Below are positions 1 to 10,002 of a stretch of DNA of 64,000 nucleotides, one piece after another; the first letter of the stretch is position 1, and the number at the start of each line of letters is the position of its first letter. The notes under the pieces are model-generated. The model searched no databases, was not told the origin of the DNA, and saw only the letters and a program-made list of their open reading frames with translations. Both the position numbers and the translations under genes were made by a program. Origin of the DNA: Gadus chalcogrammus (taxonomy: Eukaryota; Chordata; Actinopteri; Gadiformes; Gadidae); contig NC_079426.1 in assembly GCF_026213295.1 (NCBI RefSeq), positions 20,195,817-20,259,816 of the forward strand. Direction: 5' to 3'.

Positions 1-470
1 TTATGTTGTAGCACTGAAGTAAGTACCCTATTTGTTAGGTAAACTGTATCAAAGTGCTGTCAACAATTGATAAGAGTATGGCAATCCTAGATTACTATCT
101 ATTTGAGCGTCTAGAACACCGCTTCATTTTCTCCTCACAGACTAATGAGAAGCCTACAGTAGTGATAAGAATAAATAGTCATTGTTAATGTAATACTGAT
201 CAATACACTTGATATGAATACTATTCATAATATGGCAGAAACCATAGGCAGAAGCATTTACAGGCTATAAGACAGTAGGAATACATTTAAATAAATAATC
301 GAATGGCCTACATAAATAGTAAGAATAAATAGATATGAATAAATCATTATTAACGCAGTACACAAATAATTTGATGTGATTAAATACTTTAATATATAAG
401 AACATACATTTAAATAAACAATGAACAAATAAATAAATAAATACATGATTGGAATAAATAATGATATTGA

Positions 471-1544
471 ATGTATAATTATAATTTACAGGTTGGTGCA
501 AGAGGGCCATATTCCAGGCTGAACATTCATGTTCACCTGGTGCGCCTTTACTTTGAAGACGGTGACCTAAGGAAGGACTTCCGCCTTTCGCGGCCTACGC
601 TGGATAGCCTGGTCCACCGTCTCCAGGAGCCGGTCGACCACGGGTGGGGGAAGGCCTTTGAGGTGCTGGTGTTCCTGTTCTGGCTGGCGTGTGGAACGTC
701 CTATCGAGTGGTGTCGGAGGCCTTCGACATTCCCCGCACGACATGCCACGATTTGGTCCACAGGGTGAGCAAAGGCATCCAGCAAATTTTCAGGCAGCAG
801 ATCCACTTTCCGAGCAGGGATGAGCTGCCAGAAATTGGGGCTGGGTTCCAGCAGCTGGCAGGATCCCCGGCTTTTGGCAATGTGGCAGGGGCCATTGATG
901 GATGCCACGTTCGCATTGTGCCCCCTGGAGCCTTTGCTGCAGATTACTTCAACCGAAAGCTGTTCCACTCCATACAGTTTCAGGCCATCTGCGACCATGA
1001 AGGTCGCTTTTTGGACGTGCACGTGGGCTTCCCTGGCTCGGTGCACGACGCCAGGGTCCTGAAGAGCAGCCCTTTCTACGTGCACCAGCTTTACCCCCCT
1101 CCAGGTTGGTGCCTCCTTGGCGACGGAGGGTATCCTTGCCTGGCTCAGCCGATCCGTCTGCTGACCCCCTACCGGGAGCCTGTCCGCAACGCTGTCCAGG
1201 GCCGCTATAATGCGAAGATGTCGAGGGCAAGGTGTGTGGTGGAGAGGGCCTTTGGGGTGCTGAAGACCAGGTGGCGCTCCATCTTTTTAAAGGCCCTTGA
1301 GGTGAAGGTGGAGTTTGTGTCAGAGGTGATCATCGACTGCCTCTTCCTACACAACCTGTGCATCGGCACTGGGGACATCCTGGAGCCTGAGGAGGAGGAC
1401 GACAACGGAGATGGGGATGAGGTTGCCCAAGAGTGCCAGCAGCAGTCGGGGGACACTCTTCGGGACAGACTCGCAGCTGCAGTGTCTGCTGCTCCTGCTC
1501 CTGAGCTCAGGATTCCTGTTCTTCTGGAACATGATTATTGTTGA
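471..1544 (+). CDS. Harbinger-type DDE transposase (HARBI1-like nuclease)
   Basis: An open frame of 357 codons encodes a DDE_Tnp_4-type nuclease of the PIF/Harbinger superfamily. An HTH-like region (about residues 40-100) is followed by three acidic catalytic blocks: D143 in AIDGCH, D218 in LGDGGY and E258 in VERAFGVLK. The family cuts and pastes DNA at 3-bp TWA targets together with a Myb-like partner. The frame has no internal stop or frameshift, so the catalytic domain looks intact. The start is uncertain: ATG at 471 is possible, but a good splice acceptor (TTTACAG, ending at 491) suggests the true N-terminus lies in an upstream exon that I cannot identify. The C-terminus is acidic (about residues 307-318) and ends in TAA-rich 3' flank. 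The likely partner is the minus-strand gene at 8223-9745. Confidence 0.85.
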   Translation: MYNYNLQVGARGPYSRLNIHVHLVRLYFEDGDLRKDFRLSRPTLDSLVHRLQEPVDHGWGKAFEVLVFLFWLACGTSYRVVSEAFDIPRTTCHDLVHRVSKGIQQIFRQQIHFPSRDELPEIGAGFQQLAGSPAFGNVAGAIDGCHVRIVPPGAFAADYFNRKLFHSIQFQAICDHEGRFLDVHVGFPGSVHDARVLKSSPFYVHQLYPPPGWCLLGDGGYPCLAQPIRLLTPYREPVRNAVQGRYNAKMSRARCVVERAFGVLKTRWRSIFLKALEVKVEFVSEVIIDCLFLHNLCIGTGDILEPEEEDDNGDGDEVAQECQQQSGDTLRDRLAAAVSAAPAPELRIPVLLEHDYC

Positions 1545-1676
1545 TTTTGTTGATTATCTTGTAAAAATAAAAAACATAAAAAAAATATGTTAATAGTTAT
1601 AGCACACAAATGTAAATAGATATAAATGATAACAAATAAATGTACATAGTTATATTGTTTATTTTTTTTTACTTAA

Positions 1677-1951
1677 AGGACAATTCCGGTATTTTGAACA
1701 TTGAGCCCCCTTTCTGGTTTGTTTATGATGAAATAGAGTGGGTGACACCGAAATTTTAACTATTAGTCCTTTCTCGGGTATTTGGCTCATTTTGAATCGC
1801 TCCTGCCTACTTCACAATGGTTGTCTGTGCATACACAAACCTGTCATCCCAGCAACCCTAAACGTTCGTTTTCGAAAATGTGCAAGTAACTGAGTGGTTA
1901 GTGGCATTTGTGAAGTTTAAAAAAAAAATATCGGCGCAATATATGGTTTAT
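1677..1951 (+). repeat. Kolobok left terminal inverted repeat (about 275 bp)
   Basis: About 275 bp match the reverse complement of 7511-7785 with only a handful of differences, such as ATGATGAAAT versus AGGCTGAAAT near base 50 and a small TG indel near base 170. The inner edge is a poly-A tract followed by ATATCGGCG. Confidence 0.9.
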
Positions 1952-2019
1952 ATCCGTGTTAGTTGCTAATTGGAACTATTTTTTCAAATACCTCACAACC
2001 GCATATAAACTTCCGCTCG

Positions 2020-2065
2020 CTGTGTAACCAGCTGTGTAACCATGGTTACACAGCTGGTTACACAG
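2020..2065. repeat. Perfect 46-bp palindrome upstream of the Kolobok transposase
   Basis: Each half reads CTGTGTAACCAGCTGTGTAA followed by CCA up to the CCATGG centre, and the second half is its exact reverse complement. Each arm also holds GTGTAACC twice. It lies between the left terminal repeat and the transposase start, a plausible place for a transposase (THAP) binding site or promoter operator. Confidence 0.9.
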
Positions 2066-2254
2066 TTCGACCACCTGTTGACGACAATATTCCAGAGGAA
2101 GAAGAAGCATAATAATAATATATATAGGTCTATATGTATATATATATATATATAACTAAAATGATATATAATAATAATAAGAAGAAGACGTTCAACTTCA
2201 TTTTCTGTCGAGTTCAAAACCAAGGCATCAGCTGTGGTTACCGTGCAGTCGATT

Positions 2255-3257
2255 ATGGGAAGAATTTGTGAGGTCAGAAACTGCGGGAAGATCTCTAGAA
2301 AAAGGAGTTGTCATCGGCTTCCTCTCAACACACCTAAAAGTCATAGAGTCAGAAAGTTGTGGCTTTCATTCCTCGGGTTCGACATAAACACCCCAGTAAA
2401 TGTACTTCGGGAAGCCAACCATCGCGTTTGCGCCTTTCACTTTCGGCCTGAGGACTACCTGAAATCAACAAGTCATCGAAAGAAGTGTCCGAAGAGACTG
2501 CATCTGAAAAGGGCAGCTGTACCTACGCTTTGTGGACCAACGCTAGACGAAGAAGACCTCGGGGTAAGCTAGACATCATGTACAACGTTATGTTTATGAT
2601 TAGTTTAGGTTGAACATCTGACTCGAACTGAAGGTTACACGGACCAAAACAGCGAGTTCGTTGTTGCTGCTTGATGTTTTTGACGATGATTCTGAAGTTA
2701 GTCTATAGGCCTACTAGTATTTTGACCTAGAATAGCGTTTTTAAAATGTTTTTTTGATCGTAACGTCTCCTAAAGAGAGCTGATGGGGTATCCACAGAGG
2801 TTAGATCAGACATGGGCATCATACGGCCGTGATATATAATATATAGATATCCATAGCCCATATTATATATCTTATATTATTATATACTCAGGCGACCATG
2901 CATAACATAATCGCTTGAACAACCGTTCAAATGGCAGTCTGAGCCATAACAACAATATTTGTGTCAGTAATGTTGATGAGATGTTGTGTTTTGCAACTTG
3001 TTGCAGGCTGTTGGCGGTGTGGTGGACCAGCCTTCTACCTCCAGCATATCCTTGGTCCTCACCAGTCCACAGCCACGGCCTCACCAATCCAATAAATCCC
3101 CAAGGAAGTCCTTATCTGGCAGTTACCTTGCTTTCCCTGTGATCAGGGAGAGGCTCTCACTATCTGTAAGTTATATTGTCACTATATTGTTACCTTACTT
3201 GTGGTGATACAATGTTTATTAGGTGAGTGCTGCATGCAGCGCTCAACTATTGTATCT

Positions 3258-3314
<57 letters not shown>

Positions 3315-6107
3315 TCTACAAACTGGGACCTATCTCCTTCCTCAATTTTTCACCTAGAGACTCCATTCAAATTTTAAAATATTCAGAATAGCTTGGAATC
3401 GCGCGCTTCTTTTCAGATTTTTTTAATATTTTCGGACGTTCAGCAGTGTTGCCAGATTGGGCAGTTTGTCCTGACAGATTGGGACACACACACACACACA
3501 CACACACACTTATTTTACATTTCTGCATTTTTAGCAATGCTTTGCGCTTTTCATTCAGCTGTCACTCTATTTGTTTTCAACCATTTCCATTTTCTCAAAT
3601 GTTTACATTGTTTACTCCATTTAGACTTTTGAACTTTTGTTCAAACCCCATCACTTAATTTAAGACATACGTTTCTTTGTGTCTTAATCTATGTGGCTTT
3701 ATTAAAACATTTTCAACCTCACTTTGCACTACAGCACATTTTCTGCAGGAAATGCATTTTCTAGTTATCACTATAATTGTAAGTATTCCTTTGCTTCACT
3801 TTTCAACAGCCGGATGATTGTGAAACTGAGATGCTTCAAATGGACACAAGCATTTCCTCAGTCATTGAGGATGACCCAAAAGACATGAGCTTCAGCCTCA
3901 GTCAACAGTCAAGTTCAAGTGAAACCTCCAGTTCAAGTGCCTCAGAAGAGCAAGGGGAGTGGGATGAAAGAAAATGGATTGTGAACGAGTCTAGCATCAT
4001 GCAACTGTTTAGAACATGCCATATATGTGCCGCACAAATCACTGATAAAAAAGTGACAACTACAGGCAGCCAACTAAAGATTGAATGGACATGTTTGAAT
4101 AATCATCATGGCAAGTGGGCATCATGTCCTGATGCAAGAGGAATGGCACAGAATAACTTGCTTGTTTCTGCTGCTACGCTTTTCTCTGGAACAACTTTCA
4201 CTGAAGTACACGAGTGGGCCAGCATCCTAAACTTGCAACTCTTGAAGAAATCCCAGTACTACTCCATCCAATCCGACTACCTTATTCCAGTAGTACACTT
4301 TGCATACAAGGATCATCATGAGAATCTCATTAAGCGACTTATTAGACAAAAGGCTGAAGGCGAGTCCATAGAGCTTTGTGGAGATGCCAGGTCTGACTCA
4401 CCAGGTGAGTGTGTTTTTTTTCTTTAATACAATAACATGGAGGTATGGATTGTAAGACTGTTGGAAATGTTTTCCTCTGGATAGTAAGGAGGACTCACAT
4501 GTTGTCACGCTATTACATTCTACAGGCTACAGCTGCAAGTATTCCACCTATTCGTTTCAGCTTCTATCCAGTAATGAGATCATTCACTTTCAACTACTAC
4601 AGGTAAAACTAAAATGCTGCTTGTCCGATTTGTGAAACTATACTCTGGGTGACAGAGTATAGATAAAGCATTATTCAGTGGGTGTATTGTATTTGTTTTT
4701 TTGCCATTGCTAATTCATTCATTTCTATTCTCTTTCGTCAATAGGTAACGGAAGCTAGCAGTTCAGTTGCCATGGAGTCCCAAGGCTGTAGGAGGGGCCT
4801 CAACCATCTCATTTTCAATGAAGGAGTAGATATAGACCTCATCACTACAGACCGGGCCACATCAGTTCGGAAAATAATGAGGGAGGAATTCCAGAATGTT
4901 CACCATGAATTTGATCCTTGGCATGTATCAAAAGGTAAATAGTTGTATCAAAACAATGTAAATTGTGATTGACTCAATGACTCATCAAATCATAACCTGA
5001 TAGACCTTCCATGTATCAAGACCACATATCTTGTACTGTGAAGGAGAACCTTCACATTTGGCCCACCCACATTTGTGGTAATGTGTTTCATTACTATTAC
5101 ACAGGCATAAAGAAAAAACTGGTAGCACTCGCCAACAAAAGGAAAATCAGGTCCTGCAGGGCTGGATTCGGGCGATCCTCAATCACTTTTGGTTCTCATG
5201 CTCATCTTGTGGTGAGAGTGCTGAGGTAATAACCCCAATGCATAAAGAATGTATAAAGATTGCACTGAAATCCAGTCAGAAGATTATCAAATAGTCTTGA
5301 AATGTAATATATTCTGTAGGAACTGAAGCGACGGTGGACCTCAGTCCTCCACCACATCTGTGGGGAGCACACATGGGAGCAAGATGGAAGAAAGTGGGCA
5401 TGCCCTCACCCTGCTCTCAACCCAGATCAGCAAAGGACAAAGCGATGGCTCCAGCCAGAGTCTCAAGTGTTCAAGTCTTTACGGAATATTGTTGAAGATA
5501 AAAGACTTCTGAAAGACCTTGAGCAGATGACTCGCTTCAAACATACAGGTATATAGCATTATGAAACAGATCTATGCAACTTTTCAACCTATGTAGTCAC
5601 TCTCTCAATGTCTAATGAAACACTTTAATTTACAGGATCTTTGGAAGTGTACCACAACGTTATGCTAAAATATCTGCCGAAACGACTGCATTTTCAGTAC
5701 GACACCATGGTAGCCCGAACACAGCTAGCCATCCTGGACAACAATTACAATGTCGGCCGACAGCAGACAGAGACTTCAGAAGGTATTGAGATTTCATAAG
5801 TAAGCCCCTAAATGTGTTTGTCACAACTTGGCTAAGAAATAATGTTCTCTGTGTAGGACTTCCAAGATACAGTATGGTGTTCCCAAAACAGAGCAAGGAA
5901 TGGGTAGCCAAGAAGATCTATGAGCCTACTAGTCAGTACTTCACGCAACACCTTGTGAAACTCGTGTTGGAGAGAAGGGAGGAAAGAACACCGGAAGACA
6001 TTCCACATGTCCAGCGGCCTGCAAACATTGCCACTAAGGAGAGACCCCCCAAGGAAGATTTAATCAGGAAACATCAATCCAGATTCCCTCGCCACACTGA
6101 TGTTTGA
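2255..6107 (+). CDS. Kolobok transposase, THAP + DDE, nine exons, one frameshift
   Basis: Exons with GT-AG borders: 2255-2563, 3007-3165, 3810-4404, 4526-4602, 4745-4934, 5105-5225, 5320-5548, 5636-5782, 5857-6107. Exon 1 encodes a THAP zinc finger: C5-x4-C10, later CAFH, and the AVPTL box near residues 89-93. Candidate acidic residues follow in CGDARSDSPG (exon 3/4), in TTDRATS before the FDPWHVSK block (exon 5) and in SLEVYHN (exon 8), giving a DDE pattern typical of Kolobok. I start at 2255 because MGRICEVRNC fits THAP N-termini. Splice phases agree everywhere except in exon 6, where one base is missing between about 5131 and 5160. The frame then reads on into a conserved-looking NHFWFS block. 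Using an alternative donor at 5212 (exon 5105-5211) would restore the frame but replaces that block with unrelated residues. About 690 residues in all. Activity is therefore doubtful. Confidence 0.85.
3260..3312 (+). repeat. (TTTC)n microsatellite in Kolobok transposase intron 2
   Basis: About twelve TTCT units in the intron between exons 2 and 3 of the transposase; a short (AC)n tract follows at 3484-3509. Confidence 0.95.
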
Positions 6108-6587
6108 AAAACCAAGGATCCAGATTGTAAATTTGTTTATATGTCAGAATCAGAATCACTTTTATTACCCCTTATTGTACAGTAGGCTACACAAGAGCAA
6201 AATTATTAGGCTTGGTTCCTCAGCATACACATAGCTGCAAGAAAAAAATATAAAATAAGTATAAAAATAAATAAGCATAAAAGTAGCAGCATTAATAATA
6301 ATAAAGTAATGAGGTGTAATAAAGAGTGAAGTGTAGGGTGTTCAAGTGGTAGTGTTGTAAACGTGTTTGTAAATACAGTCGGCCTATGTCTACCTTTACC
6401 CATTAGGAAAACATGTTTAGGCCTACAGACACTAGTGCACTTTCTAAATAAAACTGCAACGATTTTTGAACAAAAGTTTTTTTTATTGAGAAGAAATTAA
6501 AAAGTAAACGCATAGCAGTTAGGTAGGAACAGAAGGTAGGAACAGAAGGGTAAGATATACATTTGAATAAGAATAAAAATAATGAAT

Positions 6588-7348
6588 TCAGAATAATTCC
6601 TCTATCTCACTGGGTTTAAACCCAGCATACTGTCCAGTGGGGGATGGGAACGCATCCCTAACAGCCCACACCACGCAACTGGGTAATGCAAGGCGATTTC
6701 CTCGTCCCAGTGGTTGACCTTTGAGGGCCCACTCCAGAATGACTCGATAAGCCACAAGTCGGTATTGACTGAGGGTAACAAAACATGGATAGAGCAAAGA
6801 CTGGGTCAGTAACTACTAGTAATGAGACGGTGGCACCGTTTTCAAAAACATAGTCGAGCTACATGCGAATTATACAAATTGGCATCTGAATATGAAATAC
6901 ATTACATCAATGTAGCTTACCTATCTGACAGTTGGCCATTCGGTCCTTCGGGTGTGGGGCGTTTCTTCCAGTTAATTTTAGGGACCCAGAAGAAAGTCTC
7001 CAGCACGGTTTTATTTAGGAGATGGCGCACTTCATTTAGAGAGATGCAGGGCGACACAGTCTCGTCGACCGAGACATTGAGGTTGGCCATACCAGCTGTG
7101 ACGACAAGGTCCCACTCCGTGCAGCACCTACTTTCGTGCTCCGTCGGCATCTGCCTGCACTTCCCACAGGCACACCACCAATTTCCCGCGATCCTGGGGA
7201 CCGCTTCAGCCGGAGCTTCAGGCGCCTCCGTAGCCCTGGCCTCCATCTCCCGTAGCTCCTCTTGGGTGTATTCTGGTTCATACCGATATCCTCTGCCGTC
7301 AAACTCAAAATCGAGTGCGTCCTCCAGAAGCCACCTTTCATATTCCAT
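6588..7348 (-). CDS. Stand-alone P2X7-type intracellular C-terminal (P2RX7_C, 'ballast') domain protein
   Basis: Two exons on the minus strand, 7348-6921 and 6768-6588, joined by GTAAGC...CCCTCAG with matching phase, give 202 codons with no stop. The product matches the cytosolic C-terminal domain of the P2X7 receptor block by block. An N-terminal EDALDFEFDG stretch and an acidic Arg/Glu region (residues 20-45) are followed by a cysteine cluster CACGKC...RCC, then CISLNEVRHLL, then YRLVAYRVILEWALKG, LPSCVVWAVRDAFP and GQYAGFKP. In human P2X7 this domain binds zinc through such cysteines and also GDP. No transmembrane or channel part is present here. ATG 7348 is the first in-frame ATG inside the 7511 terminal repeat edge. 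The gene is convergent with the transposase (stop codons about 480 bp apart) and lies wholly inside the element, so it is cargo. Its role in transposition is unknown. Confidence 0.85.
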
Positions 7349-7510
7349 TTTCAATGATTTTCCCTAATCCGAGGTGCTCAAGTCACGGTACAAGACTTCA
7401 AACCAACGTAAACAGCCCACCTTTCCGGTTCGGCGGAGTAATATCAACGAGCAGTAATGAGTCTTCCAACTGAAATCAACTGGCGATAAATGTGCAATAA
7501 AACACGACAG

Positions 7511-7785
7511 AAACCATATATTCCGCCGATATTTTTTTTTTAAACTTCACAAATGCCACTAACCACTCGGTTACTTGCACATTTTCGAAAACGAACGTTT
7601 AGGGTTGCTGGGATGACAGGTTGGTGTATGCACACAGACAACCATTGTGAAGCAGGCAGGAGCGATTCAAAATGAGCCAAATACCCGAGAAAGGACTAAT
7701 AGTTAAAATTTCGGTGTCACCCACTCTATTTCAGCCTAAACAAACCAGAAAGGGGGCTCAATGTTCAAAATACCGGAATTGTCCT
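7511..7785 (-). repeat. Kolobok right terminal inverted repeat (about 275 bp)
   Basis: Inverted copy of 1677-1951, ending CCGGAATTGTCCT next to the TTAA duplication at 7786-7789. It lies just upstream of the minus-strand P2X7-domain gene, so it may also hold that gene's promoter; this is inference. Confidence 0.9.
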
Positions 7786-7790
7786 TTAAG

Positions 7791-8095
7791 TTTGATTTTT
7801 CTGATCAGTTTTAATTAGATCTAACATGATAACCAATTAATGTACATAGTTATATTGATATCTCTTTATTCTAGCCAAATCAATGCTTGTTATTGTACAT
7901 ATTTGGCATGTTTTTCATTCACCTTTGATTTTTCTGATCAGTTTTAATTAGATCTAATATGATAACCAATTAATGTAAATAGTTATATTGATATCTCTTT
8001 ATTCTAGCCAAATCGATGCTTGTTATTGTACATATTTGGCATGTTTTTCATTCACCTTTGATTTTTCTGATCAGTCTTAATTAGATCTAACATGA
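7791..8095 (+). repeat. 133-bp tandem repeat, about 2.2 copies
   Basis: TTTGATTTTTCTGATCAG starts copies at about 7791, 7924 and 8057, with only scattered differences. The third copy is cut off after about 40 bp. Part of the unit (ATGTACATAGTTATATTG) also appears at 1641-1658, left of the Kolobok insertion, so this is internal 3' sequence of Harbinger element 1 that existed before the insertion. Confidence 0.9.
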
Positions 8096-8222
8096 TAACT
8101 AAATCATAAATTAAATCATTTAATTATATTATATTTCAATATCATGTTATTACTGCGTCCCTTTACTCTTTATAATCCTTCAGAATTATCTGCAACAAAA
8201 GAGGAAACGGTTCAAATAGACT

Positions 8223-9745
8223 TTATTTAATATTTTTTGTTATGGCCTCTAAGAGGGCAAGCAGCCTTTCCTCCCTGGCCATATTGTCCCTGTCCCACTC
8301 CGCTCTCTCTCTTCTTTCCTCTCTTTGCCTCTCATCCATCCATTCTCACCACTCTCTCCCTCTCCTTCTGTCTTCCTCTCTCTTTTCTCTCTCCTTCCTC
8401 TCTTCTCTCTGTAGTTCCTCTCTCTTTCTGCTCCTCTCTCTCGTCAGCTCTCCTTTCCTTTTCCTCTTCCTTCTCTTCCATTTTCCTAACATAGGAGAGC
8501 CACTCCGGCTCCCTCTTTGGTTTGGAGAACGGAGTGGACTCCCCCTCTTTCTCCTGAGGAGAAGCCACTGCAGCAGAGTTTGTTCCCATGGCTGAGGAGA
8601 TGGGGTTTGGTGGAGTGATCGCTGGGCGGTGCCCCATCACCTCATCCATGGGAACAAACTCTGCTGCAGTGGCTTCTCCTCAGGAGAAAGAGGGGGAGTC
8701 CACTCCGTTCTCCAAACCAAAGAGGGAGCCGGAGTGGCTCTCCTATGTTAGGAAAATGGAAGAGAAGGAGGAGAACAAACCACTTCCAGTTTGCTGCAGT
8801 GGCCTCTCCTCCCTCTGTGCTTACGCCTGTCCTTGGGGCTTTCAATTCCTAAAACAAAGAAACATCTGATAACTAGTTACGTATGTGGTTTACTGGGATC
8901 TGAAATGCACTATACAAGCCTCCAGATTTTCTTTTGAAGAGATTACGAATAAACAGTTTTGCTTTTCAGGAGCACTTTTTTTTTAAGGCAAGCTAAGGTA
9001 AAATATGATACCTGGAATCACCTTGTATTTTTGTTTTAATTTCCCCCCCTTTTTTTTTGCCAAGAGGGCCTCTACTTTCCCCTCCAGCTCCATGTCCTTT
9101 ATATAGGTCCTACACAAATAACATTGGTCAAATTAGCATAAACTTATGAAAGGGGCAACTAAACTAACTCGTCTCATCCAATAGCCTATTTTTACAAACA
9201 CACTCCTCATGAGAGCACAAAGGTAACCCTCAACCCTTCGATATATTTTCGTGCCTCTATATAAAACGTAAGATGACACATAGAAATAACACAATTGAAA
9301 AGTGGTGTCTTACTGAAATCCGGACATGGAGGCATTGCGCCTCCCCGTGAAGAACACATCATTGGCCCCTCTCCACCTGATAAGCGCCTCCGTGTCTTCA
9401 TCAGTCCCTTAAACGATCAATAACGCACATACTTTTTATCGATGGTAGCAGGGGGATAGAAACGCAGCTGGTGACGTTAATGAATTAAAACTACGGTGAT
9501 ATCACTTACATTACTGTTACCCGTGTATCTACATGCTATATAGCTATCAACAGGCTGACACTTTAGTCATCAAGAACGGTAACTTTAAACACATGTTGGA
9601 CTACAACAAAGCTACGTTCATCCTAAAAAATCTAATAAATCAAATACATTTTGACCACATACGATCGGTAATAGACGATTCACTTACATCGGTATGGCTG
9701 TGGGCTCTCCTGCTGCGGCTCCCTGTTTAGCGCCATTGCTTCCAT
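8223..9745 (-). pseudogene. Harbinger element 1 Myb/SANT-like accessory protein, disrupted
   Basis: Minus-strand exons 9745-9688, 9407-9314, 9109-9022 and 8848-8223 join in phase. The first three give a Myb/SANT-like (trihelix) fold: RWTDEDTEALIRWR, FTGRRNASMSGF, MELEGKVEALLAKKK and LKQKYK, followed in exon 4 by KAPRTGVSTEGGEATAANWK. Harbinger elements use such a protein to bring the transposase to its DNA site. Exon 4 is broken twice. After WKWFVL a 178-bp inverted duplication (about 8592-8769) separates it from its continuation MDEVMGHRPAITPP. A frameshift in the GA-rich tract (about 8335-8460) then separates the Glu/Arg coiled-coil from the proper end, which closes with NMAREERLLALLEAITKNIK and stops at 8223. 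The gene was therefore functional once and is now dead. Confidence 0.8.
8468..8769. repeat. Perfect inverted duplication, 124-bp arms, 54-bp spacer
   Basis: 8468-8591 and 8646-8769 are exact reverse complements over 124 bp, starting at TCCTTCTCTTCC and ending at CCATGG. The right arm interrupts the Myb-like reading frame. Perfect identity means a recent event such as template-switch (snap-back) replication or an assembly artefact. Confidence 0.9.
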
Positions 9746-9929
9746 TTTTTTCTGGGGCAGTTGAGTACGTGTAGTAAGCTAGCGATGCTTACACAAAATC
9801 TTTCCGGAAGTAGAAGACATTCGGATACTACTCGCTTACCTAAAACTCGCTTACTACGTTATGCTTACTCAATTTGACGTCATAGTTAGTAAGCGTAGTA
9901 AGCAAGTATGCGGTTTCGAACACACCCCA
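9746..9929. repeat. Right terminal/subterminal region of Harbinger element 1
   Basis: Contains several direct and inverted copies of AGTAAGC / GCTTACT (9775-9910) and ends in TTCGAACACACCCC. The minus-strand terminus GGGGTGTGTTCGAA resembles the related MITE end near 50.3 kb. The left partner is not in the window. Confidence 0.55.
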
Positions 9930-10002
9930 TGTATACAGTTACAAAAGTGTCCGTTATGTCTCTCGCGCACACCTGACACATCTCTGGACCGGCAGCGACA
10001 TA

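Larger units (their letters stand above)
1677..7785 (+). mobile_element. Kolobok DNA transposon, complete 6109-bp copy with TTAA target duplication
   Basis: The element begins AGGACAATTCCGGTATTTTG at 1677, and the same sequence ends it in inverted orientation at 7785. TTAA flanks it exactly at 1673-1676 and 7786-7789. TTAA duplication together with a THAP-domain transposase is the Kolobok signature; piggyBac also uses TTAA but has no THAP domain. It holds a multi-exon transposase (+, 2255-6107) and a convergent two-exon gene with the P2X7 C-terminal domain (-, 6588-7348). The long inverted repeats differ by only a few bases, which suggests a fairly young insertion. It landed in the 3' region of Harbinger element 1. 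Confidence 0.9.
1..9929. mobile_element. Harbinger element 1 (PIF/Harbinger), interrupted by a Kolobok element; left end outside window
   Basis: The element has two convergent genes, as autonomous PIF/Harbinger elements do: a DDE transposase on + (471-1544) and a Myb/SANT-like protein on - (8223-9745). The stretch between the two 3' ends is split by a complete Kolobok element (1677-7785). The right terminus is probably near 9929, where the minus strand starts GGGGTGTGTTCGAAACCGCA and is followed by subterminal copies of a GTAAGC-type motif (9770-9925). No matching inverted terminus is visible in bases 1-470, so the window appears to open inside the element and no target duplication can be checked. 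Bases 1-470 are A/T-rich with no gene that I can support. The boundaries are inferred; the two genes are seen. Confidence 0.7.

Noticed and set aside
567..1230. Minus-strand frames across the Harbinger 1 transposase
   Set aside because: Shadows of the G/C-rich transposase exon.
2255..6107. Reading the THAP gene as a host THAP gene or a piggyBac transposase
   Set aside because: It lies between long inverted repeats with TTAA; THAP plus this DDE layout is Kolobok, and piggyBac proteins lack THAP.
6822..7367. 181-codon + strand frame opposite the P2X7-domain gene
   Set aside because: No recognisable domain; the minus strand has splice sites in phase and clear family blocks.
8237..8595. Ser/Leu-rich + strand frames at 8237-8595
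   Set aside because: Antisense of the Glu/Arg-rich tail of the Myb-like gene.
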